A stretch of 64,000 bases of DNA from assembly GCA_964442075.1 (NCBI GenBank), contig CAYTWH010000006.1:59516-123515 (forward strand). Reading direction: 5' to 3'. The stretch is from CAYTAU01 sp964442075 (lineage in GTDB: Bacteria > Bacteroidota > Bacteroidia > Bacteroidales > CAYTAU01). Numbering within the stretch: the stretch's first letter is position 1; every line of letters begins with the position of its first letter. Below, piece by piece: positions 35,729 through 45,731 of this stretch. The notes below the pieces were generated by a model. That model was given only the letters and a program-made list of their open reading frames with translations. It was not told the DNA's origin and did no database searches. The position numbers and the translations under genes are program-made.

Positions 35729-36739
35729 ATTAATACTTCTCAAAAAATATCAGTAATTCTACCCTTTTATAATGCTGAGGGAACTATTAACAGAGCTATT
35801 TCCAGTATTGCAAAACAAACATTTAATGATTTTGAATGTATTCTTATTGATAATAATTCGACTGATAAAAGCAGAGATATTGCAGAAGGGTGGACAAAAA
35901 AAGATGCGAGATTTTCGCTGATATCTGAACAGCGACAGGGAGTAATGTTTGCTTCAAATGCAGGTTCTGAAAAAGCCACAGGTGAATATATTGCTCGTAT
36001 GGATGCAGACGATTGGGCATATCCTTATAAGCTTGAAAAGCAAAATGATTTTTTGGATAAAAACTTCGATTACGGTGTTGTTGCAGGATTAGTTAAGCAT
36101 GTAAGTAATTTTGAATATACAGAAGGTTTTGCACGTTTTGTTGAATGGAGCAATTCTATTCAAACTTATGAAGATATCAAAAACCGAAGGTTTATAGAGC
36201 AGCCTGTTGTTAATCCAACAGCAATGTGGAGAAAGAAAATAGGAGAAAAGCACGGAATGTATTTACATGGTGATTTCCCTGAAGATTACGAAATGTGGTT
36301 ACGTTGGCTCGGTAATGGAGTAAAAATCCATAAACTGTCTGAAATAGTTTTAGAATGGCACGATTTTGAGTCAAGACTTACGCGTACAAATTCTATATAC
36401 AGCGATAGATCGTTTTACAATATTAAAACAAAATATCTGGCAGATTGGCTGAAAAAATACAATCCTTTTTATCCAAATGTAGTTATTTGGGGAGCTGCTA
36501 GAATCTCCCGCAGACGTGCAAAATTACTGGAAATATATGGAGTTAATATTGTCAGCTATATTGATACAAAAAAGAGTCGGCAAATCGACAAAAAAGTGAT
36601 TTTTTATAAAAACATTCCTTCACCAAATGATATTTTCATACTGGTTTATATAAAACAGATGAACACCAAAAAAGAAATTCAAAGCTATTTAAATAGGAAA
36701 GGATATTTAGAAGGAGAAAACTACCTTTTTGTTTCCTAG
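35729..36739 (+). CDS. Glycosyltransferase family 2 protein with a non-AUG start
   Basis: The frame is open from the stop at 35714-35716. The conserved GT2 N-terminus lies before any ATG: ISVILPFYNAEGTINRAISSIAKQTFNDFECILIDNNSTDKS. The first ATG (35945) would delete the nucleotide-binding strand and leave an unusable domain. No in-frame ATG, GTG or TTG exists between 35717 and 35944, so initiation is likely at ATT 35729 or a nearby ATA, unless the base is an error for ATG. From 35729 the protein has 336 residues. The metal-binding ARMDADDWA follows, then PEDYEMWLRWL and, after residue ~245, a small Rossmann-like C-terminal domain (VVIWGAARISRRRAKLLEIYGVNIVSYID). Substrate is unknown. The 3' end overlaps the convergent lipoprotein gene by 4 nt. 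Confidence 0.8.
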   Translation: MNTSQKISVILPFYNAEGTINRAISSIAKQTFNDFECILIDNNSTDKSRDIAEGWTKKDARFSLISEQRQGVMFASNAGSEKATGEYIARMDADDWAYPYKLEKQNDFLDKNFDYGVVAGLVKHVSNFEYTEGFARFVEWSNSIQTYEDIKNRRFIEQPVVNPTAMWRKKIGEKHGMYLHGDFPEDYEMWLRWLGNGVKIHKLSEIVLEWHDFESRLTRTNSIYSDRSFYNIKTKYLADWLKKYNPFYPNVVIWGAARISRRRAKLLEIYGVNIVSYIDTKKSRQIDKKVIFYKNIPSPNDIFILVYIKQMNTKKEIQSYLNRKGYLEGENYLFVS

Positions 36740-37659
36740 TCTATTCTTACTGATCGAATAATGGCAAAGCCAATATATTGGTCTTCTTCATAAAGAGTTT
36801 CAGGACATGTAAAATTCATCATATATGCGTAACCGTTCTTTAGTAAAACATAGTTGTTTTGTATGATAAAATTGTTGCCATTGCCCCTTTTTACACTAGA
36901 AAAATTACAAGTTTGATTATTAACAGTTGTTGTTATTGAACTTAAAATTTCAACGCCCTCTTTTTCAAGTTCGTTACTAATCATATTTTTCCAATCGCTT
37001 AATGTCGCATTTTGGTCACTTCCAACTGTAATATTAAAATTTATCCCTGAAGCTTTATCAACAGTTTCATAAAAATACATATTAGGCATTACTTGTTCAC
37101 TGGTTTTCCAATTTACGGGATATTTAAAGCTTACTTTATATTCATCATTATTAAAATCGGAATAGTTTAATTTCACGGCTTTAAGAAATGCTTTATTCTC
37201 TTCAACTAACTCACAATTCGTATTTAACAAAATATCAAAATATGATTTAGTTTCTTCAAGTGTCAAATTATAATAAGATAACATTGCTGCATGGTTATAC
37301 CAATTACAACTATCGTCAGATACTTTTGCCAATCTTTCATAATAAGGAATCGCATTTTTAGGATCATATAATTTATTTTCATATATACTTGCTGTTAAAA
37401 AACAAAGTTTGTTTTCATCGCCATCTTTTGCTTCATATTTTTTTAAATATTCTAAGGCTTCTTTATAAAGTTCTTCATCGTTTAATGCAGATGCTAAAGC
37501 GTAATATGTTTCAACATCATTAGAATCTTTTTCTAATTTTGTTTTAAGCATCTCAATAGTTGAAGGAGCTTCAGTAGCATTTTCAATATTTTTTGTTTCA
37601 CTTTCACATGAAATAAAAAAAATACTTATTACCAGAAAAGTAAATATATATTTTATCAT
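36736..37659 (-). CDS. TPR lipoprotein with a PsbP/DUF1795-like C-terminal domain
   Basis: The protein has 307 residues and a lipoprotein signal (IFTFLVISIFFISC). Residues ~30-170 contain about four TPR-like helical repeats (DVETYYALASALNDEELYKEALEYLKKYE, then LCFLTASIYENKLYDPKNAIPYYERLAKV). Residues ~180-307 form a small alpha-beta domain (YKVSFKYPVNWKTSEQVMPNMYFYE, ..YAYMMNFTCPETLYEEDQYIGFAIIRSVRI) like PsbP/Mog1 domains. No function is known to me; a scaffold in the periplasm is the most I can infer. The promoter shares a 23-nt block with that of murB. Its tail overlaps the convergent GT2 gene by 4 nt. Confidence 0.78.
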   Translation of the reverse strand: MIKYIFTFLVISIFFISCESETKNIENATEAPSTIEMLKTKLEKDSNDVETYYALASALNDEELYKEALEYLKKYEAKDGDENKLCFLTASIYENKLYDPKNAIPYYERLAKVSDDSCNWYNHAAMLSYYNLTLEETKSYFDILLNTNCELVEENKAFLKAVKLNYSDFNNDEYKVSFKYPVNWKTSEQVMPNMYFYETVDKASGINFNITVGSDQNATLSDWKNMISNELEKEGVEILSSITTTVNNQTCNFSSVKRGNGNNFIIQNNYVLLKNGYAYMMNFTCPETLYEEDQYIGFAIIRSVRID

Positions 37660-37729
37660 AAGGTTAAAAATTTTAATTCTAAGTTAAATTATAATATAAT
37701 ATGTTTGTAATACATATTTCAAGAATTGA

Positions 37730-37765
37730 CAAACCTACATAATTTTTTTTGATTAATTTATCAAA
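37730..37765 (-). promoter_or_regulatory. Bacteroidota-type promoter of the TPR lipoprotein gene
   Basis: On the minus strand, TAGGTTTG (37730-37737) is a perfect TAnnTTTG -7 element. A TTTG lies 24 nt further upstream, longer than the usual 19-21 nt spacer. The surrounding 23 nt (37729-37751) are identical to the murB promoter region. Confidence 0.5.
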
Positions 37766-37778
37766 AGTGTGTAAAACG

Positions 37779-37809
37779 AAAAAAGGCTGGGATAAATCCC
37801 AGCCTTTTA
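37779..37809 (-). terminator. Intrinsic terminator of the giant adhesin gene
   Basis: AAAAGGCTGGGAT / ATCCCAGCCTTTT forms a 13-bp perfect stem with a 2-nt AA between the arms. It lies 23 nt beyond the stop of the 37832-45667 gene and insulates the lipoprotein gene further along the same strand. Confidence 0.92.
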
Positions 37810-37831
37810 AAAATAGAGTGTGATAATTCCC

Positions 37832-40800
37832 TTATCTAACAATTATCTTTTCAACTTTATTTATTTCATTATTAGACATTTTGATAAAGTAAACACCTTC
37901 TGCTTCATTTTCTAAATTAATTGAAGTAATTGATGTGTTAATCTTATTGGTATATATTTTTTGTCCGTTAACATTAAATATATCTACCATTATATAATTA
38001 GTAATTATTCCATCAATTTCAATAGTGAAATCGCCATGATTTGGATTAGGATATATCTTAATAAATGTATTATTACTAATATCATTGATTGATACAAAAA
38101 GATGAACAGTAACAGTATCTGAAATACTACATCCATTAGTATCAGTAACAATTACAGTGTAAAGACCACTAAATAATCCTGTTGCAACTGATGTTATTTG
38201 TGTTGCGGGATCATCCCATAGATATGTATAACCCGGTGTACCTCCTGAAACTATTACTGTTGCAGTACCATCACCTGCTCCACCATTATCATCAGTTGAA
38301 CTTAAAGCTAATGATAATTGAGAAGGTTCTGTAATAACAATTGTATCTAACAAGAAACATCCTGTAACATCATCAGTTATGGTTACATAATAAGCACCGG
38401 CACAAAGACCTGCTATTGTTGGAGTAGTTTGTGCATTATCCCAGAGGTATGAATATGAACCACTTCCTTCATAAGCTGTTACTGTTGCAATTGCATCACA
38501 ATCTCCAAAACAGAGTATGTTTGTTGCAGTAATTGTATCAGTCATATTATATGGTGTAATCTGAAACAAATCAACATAAGTACATCCATTTGCATCAGTA
38601 ATTGTACATGTATATATACCCCCACAAAGACCAACGAAATTACCAGTTGCTTGAGGTCCAAAACCAATATCATAACTTAGTGCAGGAGTTCCTCCTATGG
38701 CAGTTATTGTAGCTGTACCATCACAAGCACCAAAGCATGTTTCATCTGTAGATGTATGTGTTGCTGTTAATTCAGCCGGTTCTATAATTGTAAGGCTTGT
38801 CACAGCCATACAAGTAGCCGCATCAACAACTGTTACAGAATATGGACCAAGGCATAAACTGTCTGCAAAAGTTCCTGAATCACTATTTGACCATGTAAAA
38901 GTATATGGAGCTGTTCCGCCTGCAGCACTTACTGTTGCATCTCCTGTGCATTCACCAAAACATAATAGATCAGTTTGTGAATCTAAAGTAATTGTTGGTG
39001 CTCCAACCTCACTAATTCCAACTAAGAGAGAGTCTTCACATGCATTTGCATCAGTAACAACAACTGTATAAGCACCGGAAATTAAAGCATTAATATCTTC
39101 TGTAGAAGCTGTATATGAAGCAGGTCCTGTCCAATCAAAATTTAATCCTCCAGTACCACCAGAAGCGGTCAAGTCAATACTCCCATCACTTCCACCGCAT
39201 GTTGTAACATCTGTATGAGTTTCTGATAATGTTATTGCAGCAGGGTCAGTTAATGTAAACATACTTGATGTTTCTGTACATGCATTAGCATCTTCCACAG
39301 TAACAGTATATGAACCCGCCATTAAGCCTGTGAAATCTCCTGTTGCCTGAGCACCTGAACCAATATCATAAGTTAAAACTCCTGTTCCACCTGAAGCTGT
39401 AATTGTTACTGTTCCGTCATTATTTCCATTACATAATATGTCGGTAAATGCCTCAGTATCTATGCTTATAGCAGCAGGATCATTAAGTATAAATGTACTG
39501 CTTGTTATTGTACAAGAGTTTACATCTGTAATTGTAACTGTATATGTTCCTGCAAGTAAACCAGTAAAGTTGCCATCAATTTGAGCACCTGAACCAATAT
39601 CATAAGATAATGCTCCTGTACCACCTGCGGTAACAACTACAACTGTTCCATCTGTTCCTCCATTACAACTTACTTCTGTAAATGTTTCTGTAACTATTGA
39701 AAGTGCAACAGGGTCGATAATCGTAAAGGCACTGCTTGTAGCTGTACATAAATTTGCATCAGTTACAGTAACTGTATATGTTCCTCCTGATAGAGCAGTA
39801 AAATTACCTGTGGCTTGTCCACCTGCACCAAGATCATAACTTAGTACTCCTGTTCCACCTGATGCAGTTATAGTAATTGTTCCGTCATTATCACCATTAC
39901 ATGTAATATCTGTATATGCTTCGGAATCAATAGTAAGTGCTGAAGGTTCAGTAATAACTATTCCTGCAAGAACTTCTGTACATCCATTGGAATCTGTAAC
40001 TGTTACATCATAAGTTCCGGGACATAATCCTATTAAATCTTCAGTAGTTGCAGCATTGCTCCATGTAATAGAATATCCGGGAATACCTCCTCCAACAGTA
40101 ATGTCAATAGAACCATCACAATCACCATTACATGTTACATTTGTATGTGTTTCTGCTATTGTAATTGGTGGTGGTTCAGAAATTATAATGGCACTGCTCG
40201 TTGCTGTACATAAATTTGCATCAGTTACAGTAACTGTATATGTTCCCGGCATTAAACCTGGAAAGATTCCTGTAGCTTGCCCACCTGCACCAAGGTCATA
40301 AGTTAATGCACCTGTTCCACCGGATGCAGTTACAGTAATTGTTCCGTCATTATTACCATTACATGTAATATCTGTAAAGGCTTCGGAGTCAATTGATATT
40401 GCAGAAGGTTCTGTTATTGTGATACCGACCAGTGTTGCAATACAAGCATGTGCATCTGTAACAGTAACATTATATGATCCTGCACATAATCCTGATAAAT
40501 CCTCAGTAAATGCTGGAATTGGTCCCCATACATGTGTAATTGGGGGAATTCCTCCTACTACCGTTAAATCAATAGAACCATCACAATCGCCATTACAAGT
40601 TACATCTATGTGTGTTTCAGAAAGAACTAATGCAGGTGGGTCAGTAATTGTTATGGCACTGCTTGTTGCTGTACATGAATTTATATCAGTTACAGTAACA
40701 GTATATGTTCCTCCTGATAAACCAGAGAAAGTTCCTGTTGCTTGCCCGCCGGAACCAAGGTCATAAGTTAAAGCCCCTGTTCCACCTGAAGCAGTTACAG

Positions 40801-43800
40801 TAATTGTTCCGTCATTATCACCATTACATGTAATATCTGTAAAAGCTTCGGAATCTATTGAAATTGCAGCAGGGTCAGTAATTGTAAAGATACTGCTTGT
40901 TACTGTACATAAACTAATATCAGTTACAGTAACAGTATATACTCCTCCTGGTAAACCAATAAAGTTTCCTGTTGCTTGTGCTCCTGTACCAAGGTCATAA
41001 GTTAACGCACCTGTTCCACCTGATGCAGTTATCGTAATTGTTCCGTCATTATCTCCATTACATGTTATATCTGTGTATGCTTCGGAATCAATACTTATTG
41101 CAGTTGGTTGTGAAACAACAGCATTATCAATTGTCTGGCAACCTTCTATATCAGTAATTGTTACAGTATATGTTCCTGCAATTAATGCAGAAATATCTTC
41201 AGTGCCTGCTCCGGTTGACCATGAACATGTAAATGGACTGGTACCGCTATTTACCGTTAAATCAACTGCTCCATCATTACCTCCATTACATGTAACATCT
41301 GTAATAACAAATGAAGCTACCGGAAGCGGATAAACAGTATATATAACTTCTGCAACATTTGTACAAATTCCATTGTCAACTTCATCATAAAATATTTGAC
41401 CATTTGAAACTGTTACATTTGTTGGAACAGGAACCAAAGTAGTAAGAGCAGCATCTAAATACCATGTATGATTATATCCATTTCCGCCATCAATAGTAGC
41501 TTCGAGTAAAGTGAGATTAATACCTGCTACAGTTCCTCCACCGGGAACATCCTCACACATTCCTGCAGGATATTGGTCTATTGCTGTTACGCCTGACCAT
41601 GTCCAACCCGCATTATTACCAAGATCATTACTGTTTTCGCCTGCATAAAATGTTTGAGTTCCTACACTTAAATCCTGAATATCTAACCAATCGCCACAAA
41701 ATTCTTGACTTGCCTGACTAATAAATGCCTGAACTCCGGGAGTAAAAGAATGAATAAATGTTGGATCTCCTGAATTTCCTGTCGCAAGAAAATCTGTTGT
41801 CGTTTGAGTTTCCCCTGATTCAAATCTGATATCACTACCCTGATTCAGTTTTAGAATATTAAAGGAATTGGAACCATATATTGTGGTGTATCCACCCATG
41901 TCTGAAGTAGAGATTTCAAGGTTAAAATAAGACAGGTCACCACCTCTGAATAACCAGGGATTATTTGTCAGCAAAATGTCTGAAGTCCCTGCATTTAATG
42001 TCATATTAGTTGGATCAGAAATATCCCAACTATAAACTTCTATATTACTACTACCAAGGTTGAGAGTTCGAGTAGATATGGAATTAGAATTAAAGGATCC
42101 ATTATTTTCTCCTATAAGTGCAACATTATTTGTATTTAAAATACCATTATTGAAATATATATAGCTAAACGCAATGTTATCCTGTAGAGTATAAGTTCCT
42201 GAACCATCAAAGTAAATGTAATACAGCTCTTGACCTGCTGTAGTGATTGTATTGACAGCTGTTCCAGAAATAAATTTGATACCGCTCCAGGTATTAATTT
42301 CCATGGCCGCGATATATGTGAGAGATCCATTGATATTCAGGTTTCCGTTCATTTGAAACATTGGATTAAATCCTGCACCTGTCCAGTCCATTGACTTACA
42401 ATAACCCGTTGTATTCATATTAACGGTATCCTGATCTAAGAATGAATTGGCATCAAACACAACATCATCCAGCGTGGTAGGCTGACATAAACCGCCCAAG
42501 CCACCTGATGCTGCTGACCAATGAAGATTGTCATTCCAGTTTCCAGTGCCACCAACCCAATAATGGGTTACACCAACAGGAGGATTTATGATCCATCCAG
42601 TAACATCACCAATCCCGATACTGTTATTTGCAGTACAGACTGCAGTTCCAGCAGCCATGACATCTGAAATATTCATAAAATCAAGATTTACAGCTGCACC
42701 ATTTTTTATTATTGTAGCAGGTGTTCCTGGAACGTTAGAGTACAAATTGTTGTAATTATTGCAGTCAATTCCTGAAAGTAATGTCAGGTTTGTTATAGTT
42801 TGCGTTTTACCTCCTTCAAGAGTAACATTTTTACTGTTTGGAATATTCAATGTAGCAAAGTTATTACCTCCAAGAATATGAATATACCCATTGGTTGTAA
42901 GATTTACAATATTATAGGTTTTATCACCCCCATGGTAGTAATTTCCTGCAATATTCAGAGTTGAAGTTCCTGCATTCATTGTGAAATTGGTTCCATCTTG
43001 CAGATACCAATTCCCTGATAATGTATGTGTTTGATTTCCGAGAGATAGCTGGCGTATTTCTGAAGTTTGAGAATAAAAGGAACTACAATTTATAATATTG
43101 TTATTAGTATTTAAATTTCCTTTGTGTAAATGAATCGATCTTGAGCAAGACATATTTCCAGCAAGCGACCAATCTCCTATGCCATTGAATTCTATATTAG
43201 CAAGGATATTTTTTCCAGCCAGTGTAATAATATTTCCAGGATTATCACTGTTAAAGATCAAAGAATTATTACCCATTCCACTTCCAAAATTAATGACCAT
43301 TGCTGCGTTGAGAGTGAAGCTTCCACTCACATATAAATCGTAACTGGTACCCGCCAAGGTAGCATTAGGAACTGACCATGTAAAATTATTGCATCCTGAG
43401 GTTACATTCACCGTTACTGTTTGTCCCGGTAGTCCTGAACCACCATCGAACATTACATTATCTGACCATGAAGGGATACATGCATCTGCTACACCACCTG
43501 AAGAAGTTGCCCAATGGGCTGGGTCATTCCAGTTCCCTGTACCACCAACCCAATAGTAAGTTGTTGTAGCTGGTGTAGTAATTACCCAGCCAGAGTTATT
43601 TCCCATATCAATACTATTGGTAGCATTAAAAATAGCCCCACCAGTAGCATTCATGTCCTTTAGTCTGCAGTAATCTACTGTCACATTTCCAATTGCTTTG
43701 TTAATTGTAGCCTGTGATCCATCTGTCTGTGATTGTAAAATAATATAGCTTCCACAAGAACCAGTTGCCACTACCATATTTATAATATTCTGAATTGATC

Positions 43801-45667
43801 CTGCTTCGAATGATGCTGTTGTTCCTGACTGAAAACCAATATTTATGAAAGTATTGCTATGATATATTCCTGCGTTGCCGCCAAAAGCAACATTACAATA
43901 TGTTTGATCACCTCCTTGAAATGTTGCATTGCTGCTAAAGGTGATTGTTGAGGTTCCAGCGGTAAATGTAAGATTGGCATCAGTGCCAAGCTGCCAGGAG
44001 CTTGAAAGTGTAACAAGGGATGATCCTAGATTAATAGAACGCACCAAGCCAGAATTGGAAACTAAACTAATTGCTGTAAGATTATTGTTATTAGTAATGA
44101 AAGATCCCTGATTAACATATAGGTATGAGCACTGGAAACTATTGACCAGTGTCCATTCACCTGAGCCTGAAAAGAACACGTTTCCTGCCAGAGGTATGTT
44201 TTGTGTGTTGATTTGTTCTCCTGCATTATCTGATACAAAATTGTAGGCTCCATTAAAACTAAGTGTCATATTTGGATCTAAAAGCATTGTTCCGTCCATG
44301 TACAAATTATCGCCCCAAAAATTGAATGCTGCCAGGTCGGGATTATTGATAACGCCTGTCCAGGTAATATCATGACAGAAAGCATTGCCGTCAATAGAAA
44401 CTATCTGGCCTGCAGCAGAGAATGAATTGACATCAAAAATCACATCATCATTAACTGTGGGAGCGCAAGCACTTGCCTGAGGCCCTCCGCTTGAAAATGA
44501 CCAATGTGTCGGGTCATTCCACGATCCTGTTCCGCCAACCCAATACAATGTAGTTGAGGCAGCCGCATTTATGGTCCAATTGTTAACATTGCCCAGATCA
44601 CTACTATTATCAGAAATAAAGCTGGCACCACCAAGTATGGTGATGTCTTTTATAGCTAAGTAATCTTCCGTTACGCTTCCATTTGTCTTAAAAATATTTG
44701 CAGTATACCCACTTGTTGCTGAGGCAACCGTGACAACATTAGCGCAGGATCCATTAAACTGAAGATCTGCTACAGTAGTAGTCATATTTTGTGGGAATAA
44801 TACAGTTGAAATATTATTGAAGCTAAGAAGTTCAAAACTACACTCGCCATTAAGATTCAATGAGGTTCCCATACTTAATCCATCAAAATTTACATTATAG
44901 AAAGTATAGCCTGCACCCATAAAAGATGAGTTACCATTAATTATATTTATAGTAGATGTTCCTGGATTTATTGCAAGAATTGACGGCATACCCATTAAGG
45001 AAAATGAAGTGCAATTAATGCTTGAATTCCCCAAAGTCCAGCTACCGTGTGCTGAACCCATTATGTTGATGTTACCCGTATTTATAGTATAACCGTTTGT
45101 ATTTAGGTTTCCGTCGTTGAACATGATCATTGCGTTCATATCCGTCATATTCATATCTGAGAGCATGGTCCATGTTCCGGTGCTTCCCATTTGAAAATTG
45201 ATCTGCATAATTGGAAGATTAATATCTCCAAAATCAATAGTAGTTGCAGGACTACTTGTACTAAAATTCAAGCCTCCCATTTGCGTACACGTCATGGCCG
45301 GAATAAAGGTCAGGGATCCATAAATTGTTATGGAATTCATAAATACCAATGTGGGATTATTCGTTGCACCTGTCCAGTCCATATCCTGACAATTTGCACT
45401 GAATATGTCAATCGTTACAGTTTGCAAAGGCATTGAAAATGAATTTGAATCGAAATATACATCATCAGCCGGTACTGGTACTGTTGCATGAAACACAGCT
45501 CCGCCGGAAGTTGTTGCCCAATGAGTAGCAAATTCTGACCAGTTTCCGGTTCCACCTACCCAATAATAATTGGCAGATTTAGCCGAATTAAATGAAATTA
45601 TTAGAAAACTTGTAATAAAGATCTTTAGTAATAAAGATAATTTTGAGAAATTGTAATGATTTTTCAT
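37832..45667 (-). CDS. Giant T9SS type A adhesin: four ~330-residue repeats plus 14 SprB-type repeats
   Basis: The 2611-residue protein has a signal peptide (ending FNSAKSA). Four tandem units of about 330 residues begin near residues 33, 373, 704 and 1033, each opening YWVGGTGNWND..HW..SSGG. Each unit continues with DDV.FD..SF, C..W.WTG..NP, ..TNN.. and AGTS.. strands, suggesting long beta-helical or beta-sandwich stalks. After about residue 1450, I count 14 SprB-type repeats to about 2520. Many share SEAFTDITCNGDNDGTITV, then ASGGTGALTYDLG. The last ~80 residues (IKIYPNPNHGDFTIEIDG..NEAEGVYFIKMSN..KIIVR) are a type A sorting domain. The middle repeats are nearly identical even in DNA, showing recent duplication. 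The protein is surface-exposed and probably adhesive. No enzymatic motif is seen. An ECF-like promoter lies 37 nt upstream and a strong terminator follows. Confidence 0.92.
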   Translation of the reverse strand: MKNHYNFSKLSLLLKIFITSFLIISFNSAKSANYYWVGGTGNWSEFATHWATTSGGAVFHATVPVPADDVYFDSNSFSMPLQTVTIDIFSANCQDMDWTGATNNPTLVFMNSITIYGSLTFIPAMTCTQMGGLNFSTSSPATTIDFGDINLPIMQINFQMGSTGTWTMLSDMNMTDMNAMIMFNDGNLNTNGYTINTGNINIMGSAHGSWTLGNSSINCTSFSLMGMPSILAINPGTSTINIINGNSSFMGAGYTFYNVNFDGLSMGTSLNLNGECSFELLSFNNISTVLFPQNMTTTVADLQFNGSCANVVTVASATSGYTANIFKTNGSVTEDYLAIKDITILGGASFISDNSSDLGNVNNWTINAAASTTLYWVGGTGSWNDPTHWSFSSGGPQASACAPTVNDDVIFDVNSFSAAGQIVSIDGNAFCHDITWTGVINNPDLAAFNFWGDNLYMDGTMLLDPNMTLSFNGAYNFVSDNAGEQINTQNIPLAGNVFFSGSGEWTLVNSFQCSYLYVNQGSFITNNNNLTAISLVSNSGLVRSINLGSSLVTLSSSWQLGTDANLTFTAGTSTITFSSNATFQGGDQTYCNVAFGGNAGIYHSNTFINIGFQSGTTASFEAGSIQNIINMVVATGSCGSYIILQSQTDGSQATINKAIGNVTVDYCRLKDMNATGGAIFNATNSIDMGNNSGWVITTPATTTYYWVGGTGNWNDPAHWATSSGGVADACIPSWSDNVMFDGGSGLPGQTVTVNVTSGCNNFTWSVPNATLAGTSYDLYVSGSFTLNAAMVINFGSGMGNNSLIFNSDNPGNIITLAGKNILANIEFNGIGDWSLAGNMSCSRSIHLHKGNLNTNNNIINCSSFYSQTSEIRQLSLGNQTHTLSGNWYLQDGTNFTMNAGTSTLNIAGNYYHGGDKTYNIVNLTTNGYIHILGGNNFATLNIPNSKNVTLEGGKTQTITNLTLLSGIDCNNYNNLYSNVPGTPATIIKNGAAVNLDFMNISDVMAAGTAVCTANNSIGIGDVTGWIINPPVGVTHYWVGGTGNWNDNLHWSAASGGLGGLCQPTTLDDVVFDANSFLDQDTVNMNTTGYCKSMDWTGAGFNPMFQMNGNLNINGSLTYIAAMEINTWSGIKFISGTAVNTITTAGQELYYIYFDGSGTYTLQDNIAFSYIYFNNGILNTNNVALIGENNGSFNSNSISTRTLNLGSSNIEVYSWDISDPTNMTLNAGTSDILLTNNPWLFRGGDLSYFNLEISTSDMGGYTTIYGSNSFNILKLNQGSDIRFESGETQTTTDFLATGNSGDPTFIHSFTPGVQAFISQASQEFCGDWLDIQDLSVGTQTFYAGENSNDLGNNAGWTWSGVTAIDQYPAGMCEDVPGGGTVAGINLTLLEATIDGGNGYNHTWYLDAALTTLVPVPTNVTVSNGQIFYDEVDNGICTNVAEVIYTVYPLPVASFVITDVTCNGGNDGAVDLTVNSGTSPFTCSWSTGAGTEDISALIAGTYTVTITDIEGCQTIDNAVVSQPTAISIDSEAYTDITCNGDNDGTITITASGGTGALTYDLGTGAQATGNFIGLPGGVYTVTVTDISLCTVTSSIFTITDPAAISIDSEAFTDITCNGDNDGTITVTASGGTGALTYDLGSGGQATGTFSGLSGGTYTVTVTDINSCTATSSAITITDPPALVLSETHIDVTCNGDCDGSIDLTVVGGIPPITHVWGPIPAFTEDLSGLCAGSYNVTVTDAHACIATLVGITITEPSAISIDSEAFTDITCNGNNDGTITVTASGGTGALTYDLGAGGQATGIFPGLMPGTYTVTVTDANLCTATSSAIIISEPPPITIAETHTNVTCNGDCDGSIDITVGGGIPGYSITWSNAATTEDLIGLCPGTYDVTVTDSNGCTEVLAGIVITEPSALTIDSEAYTDITCNGDNDGTITITASGGTGVLSYDLGAGGQATGNFTALSGGTYTVTVTDANLCTATSSAFTIIDPVALSIVTETFTEVSCNGGTDGTVVVVTAGGTGALSYDIGSGAQIDGNFTGLLAGTYTVTITDVNSCTITSSTFILNDPAAISIDTEAFTDILCNGNNDGTVTITASGGTGVLTYDIGSGAQATGDFTGLMAGSYTVTVEDANACTETSSMFTLTDPAAITLSETHTDVTTCGGSDGSIDLTASGGTGGLNFDWTGPASYTASTEDINALISGAYTVVVTDANACEDSLLVGISEVGAPTITLDSQTDLLCFGECTGDATVSAAGGTAPYTFTWSNSDSGTFADSLCLGPYSVTVVDAATCMAVTSLTIIEPAELTATHTSTDETCFGACDGTATITAIGGTPALSYDIGFGPQATGNFVGLCGGIYTCTITDANGCTYVDLFQITPYNMTDTITATNILCFGDCDAIATVTAYEGSGSYSYLWDNAQTTPTIAGLCAGAYYVTITDDVTGCFLLDTIVITEPSQLSLALSSTDDNGGAGDGTATVIVSGGTPGYTYLWDDPATQITSVATGLFSGLYTVIVTDTNGCSISDTVTVHLFVSINDISNNTFIKIYPNPNHGDFTIEIDGIITNYIMVDIFNVNGQKIYTNKINTSITSINLENEAEGVYFIKMSNNEINKVEKIIVR

Positions 45668-45703
45668 AAATAGGTTAATTTTTTTGGTTATACATATTTT
45701 TGT

Positions 45704-45731
45704 TAGACGATTTTTTTATTAAAAAGGTTGC
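45704..45731 (-). promoter_or_regulatory. Putative ECF-sigma promoter of the giant adhesin gene
   Basis: On the minus strand, GCAACC (45726-45731, within CAGGCAACCTTTTT at 45721-45734) is followed after 16 nt by CGTCTA (45704-45709). This is a textbook ECF pair, with AAC in the -35 and CGTC in the -10. It ends 37 nt before the ATG. The same 14-base block lies upstream of the SprB-repeat operon at 4503-4516. Confidence 0.6.

Noticed and set aside
38697..41333. Several plus-strand open frames of 80-125 codons inside the giant minus-strand adhesin
   Set aside because: They repeat with the SprB units of the real gene and translate to low-complexity Val/Ser/Pro-rich shadows.
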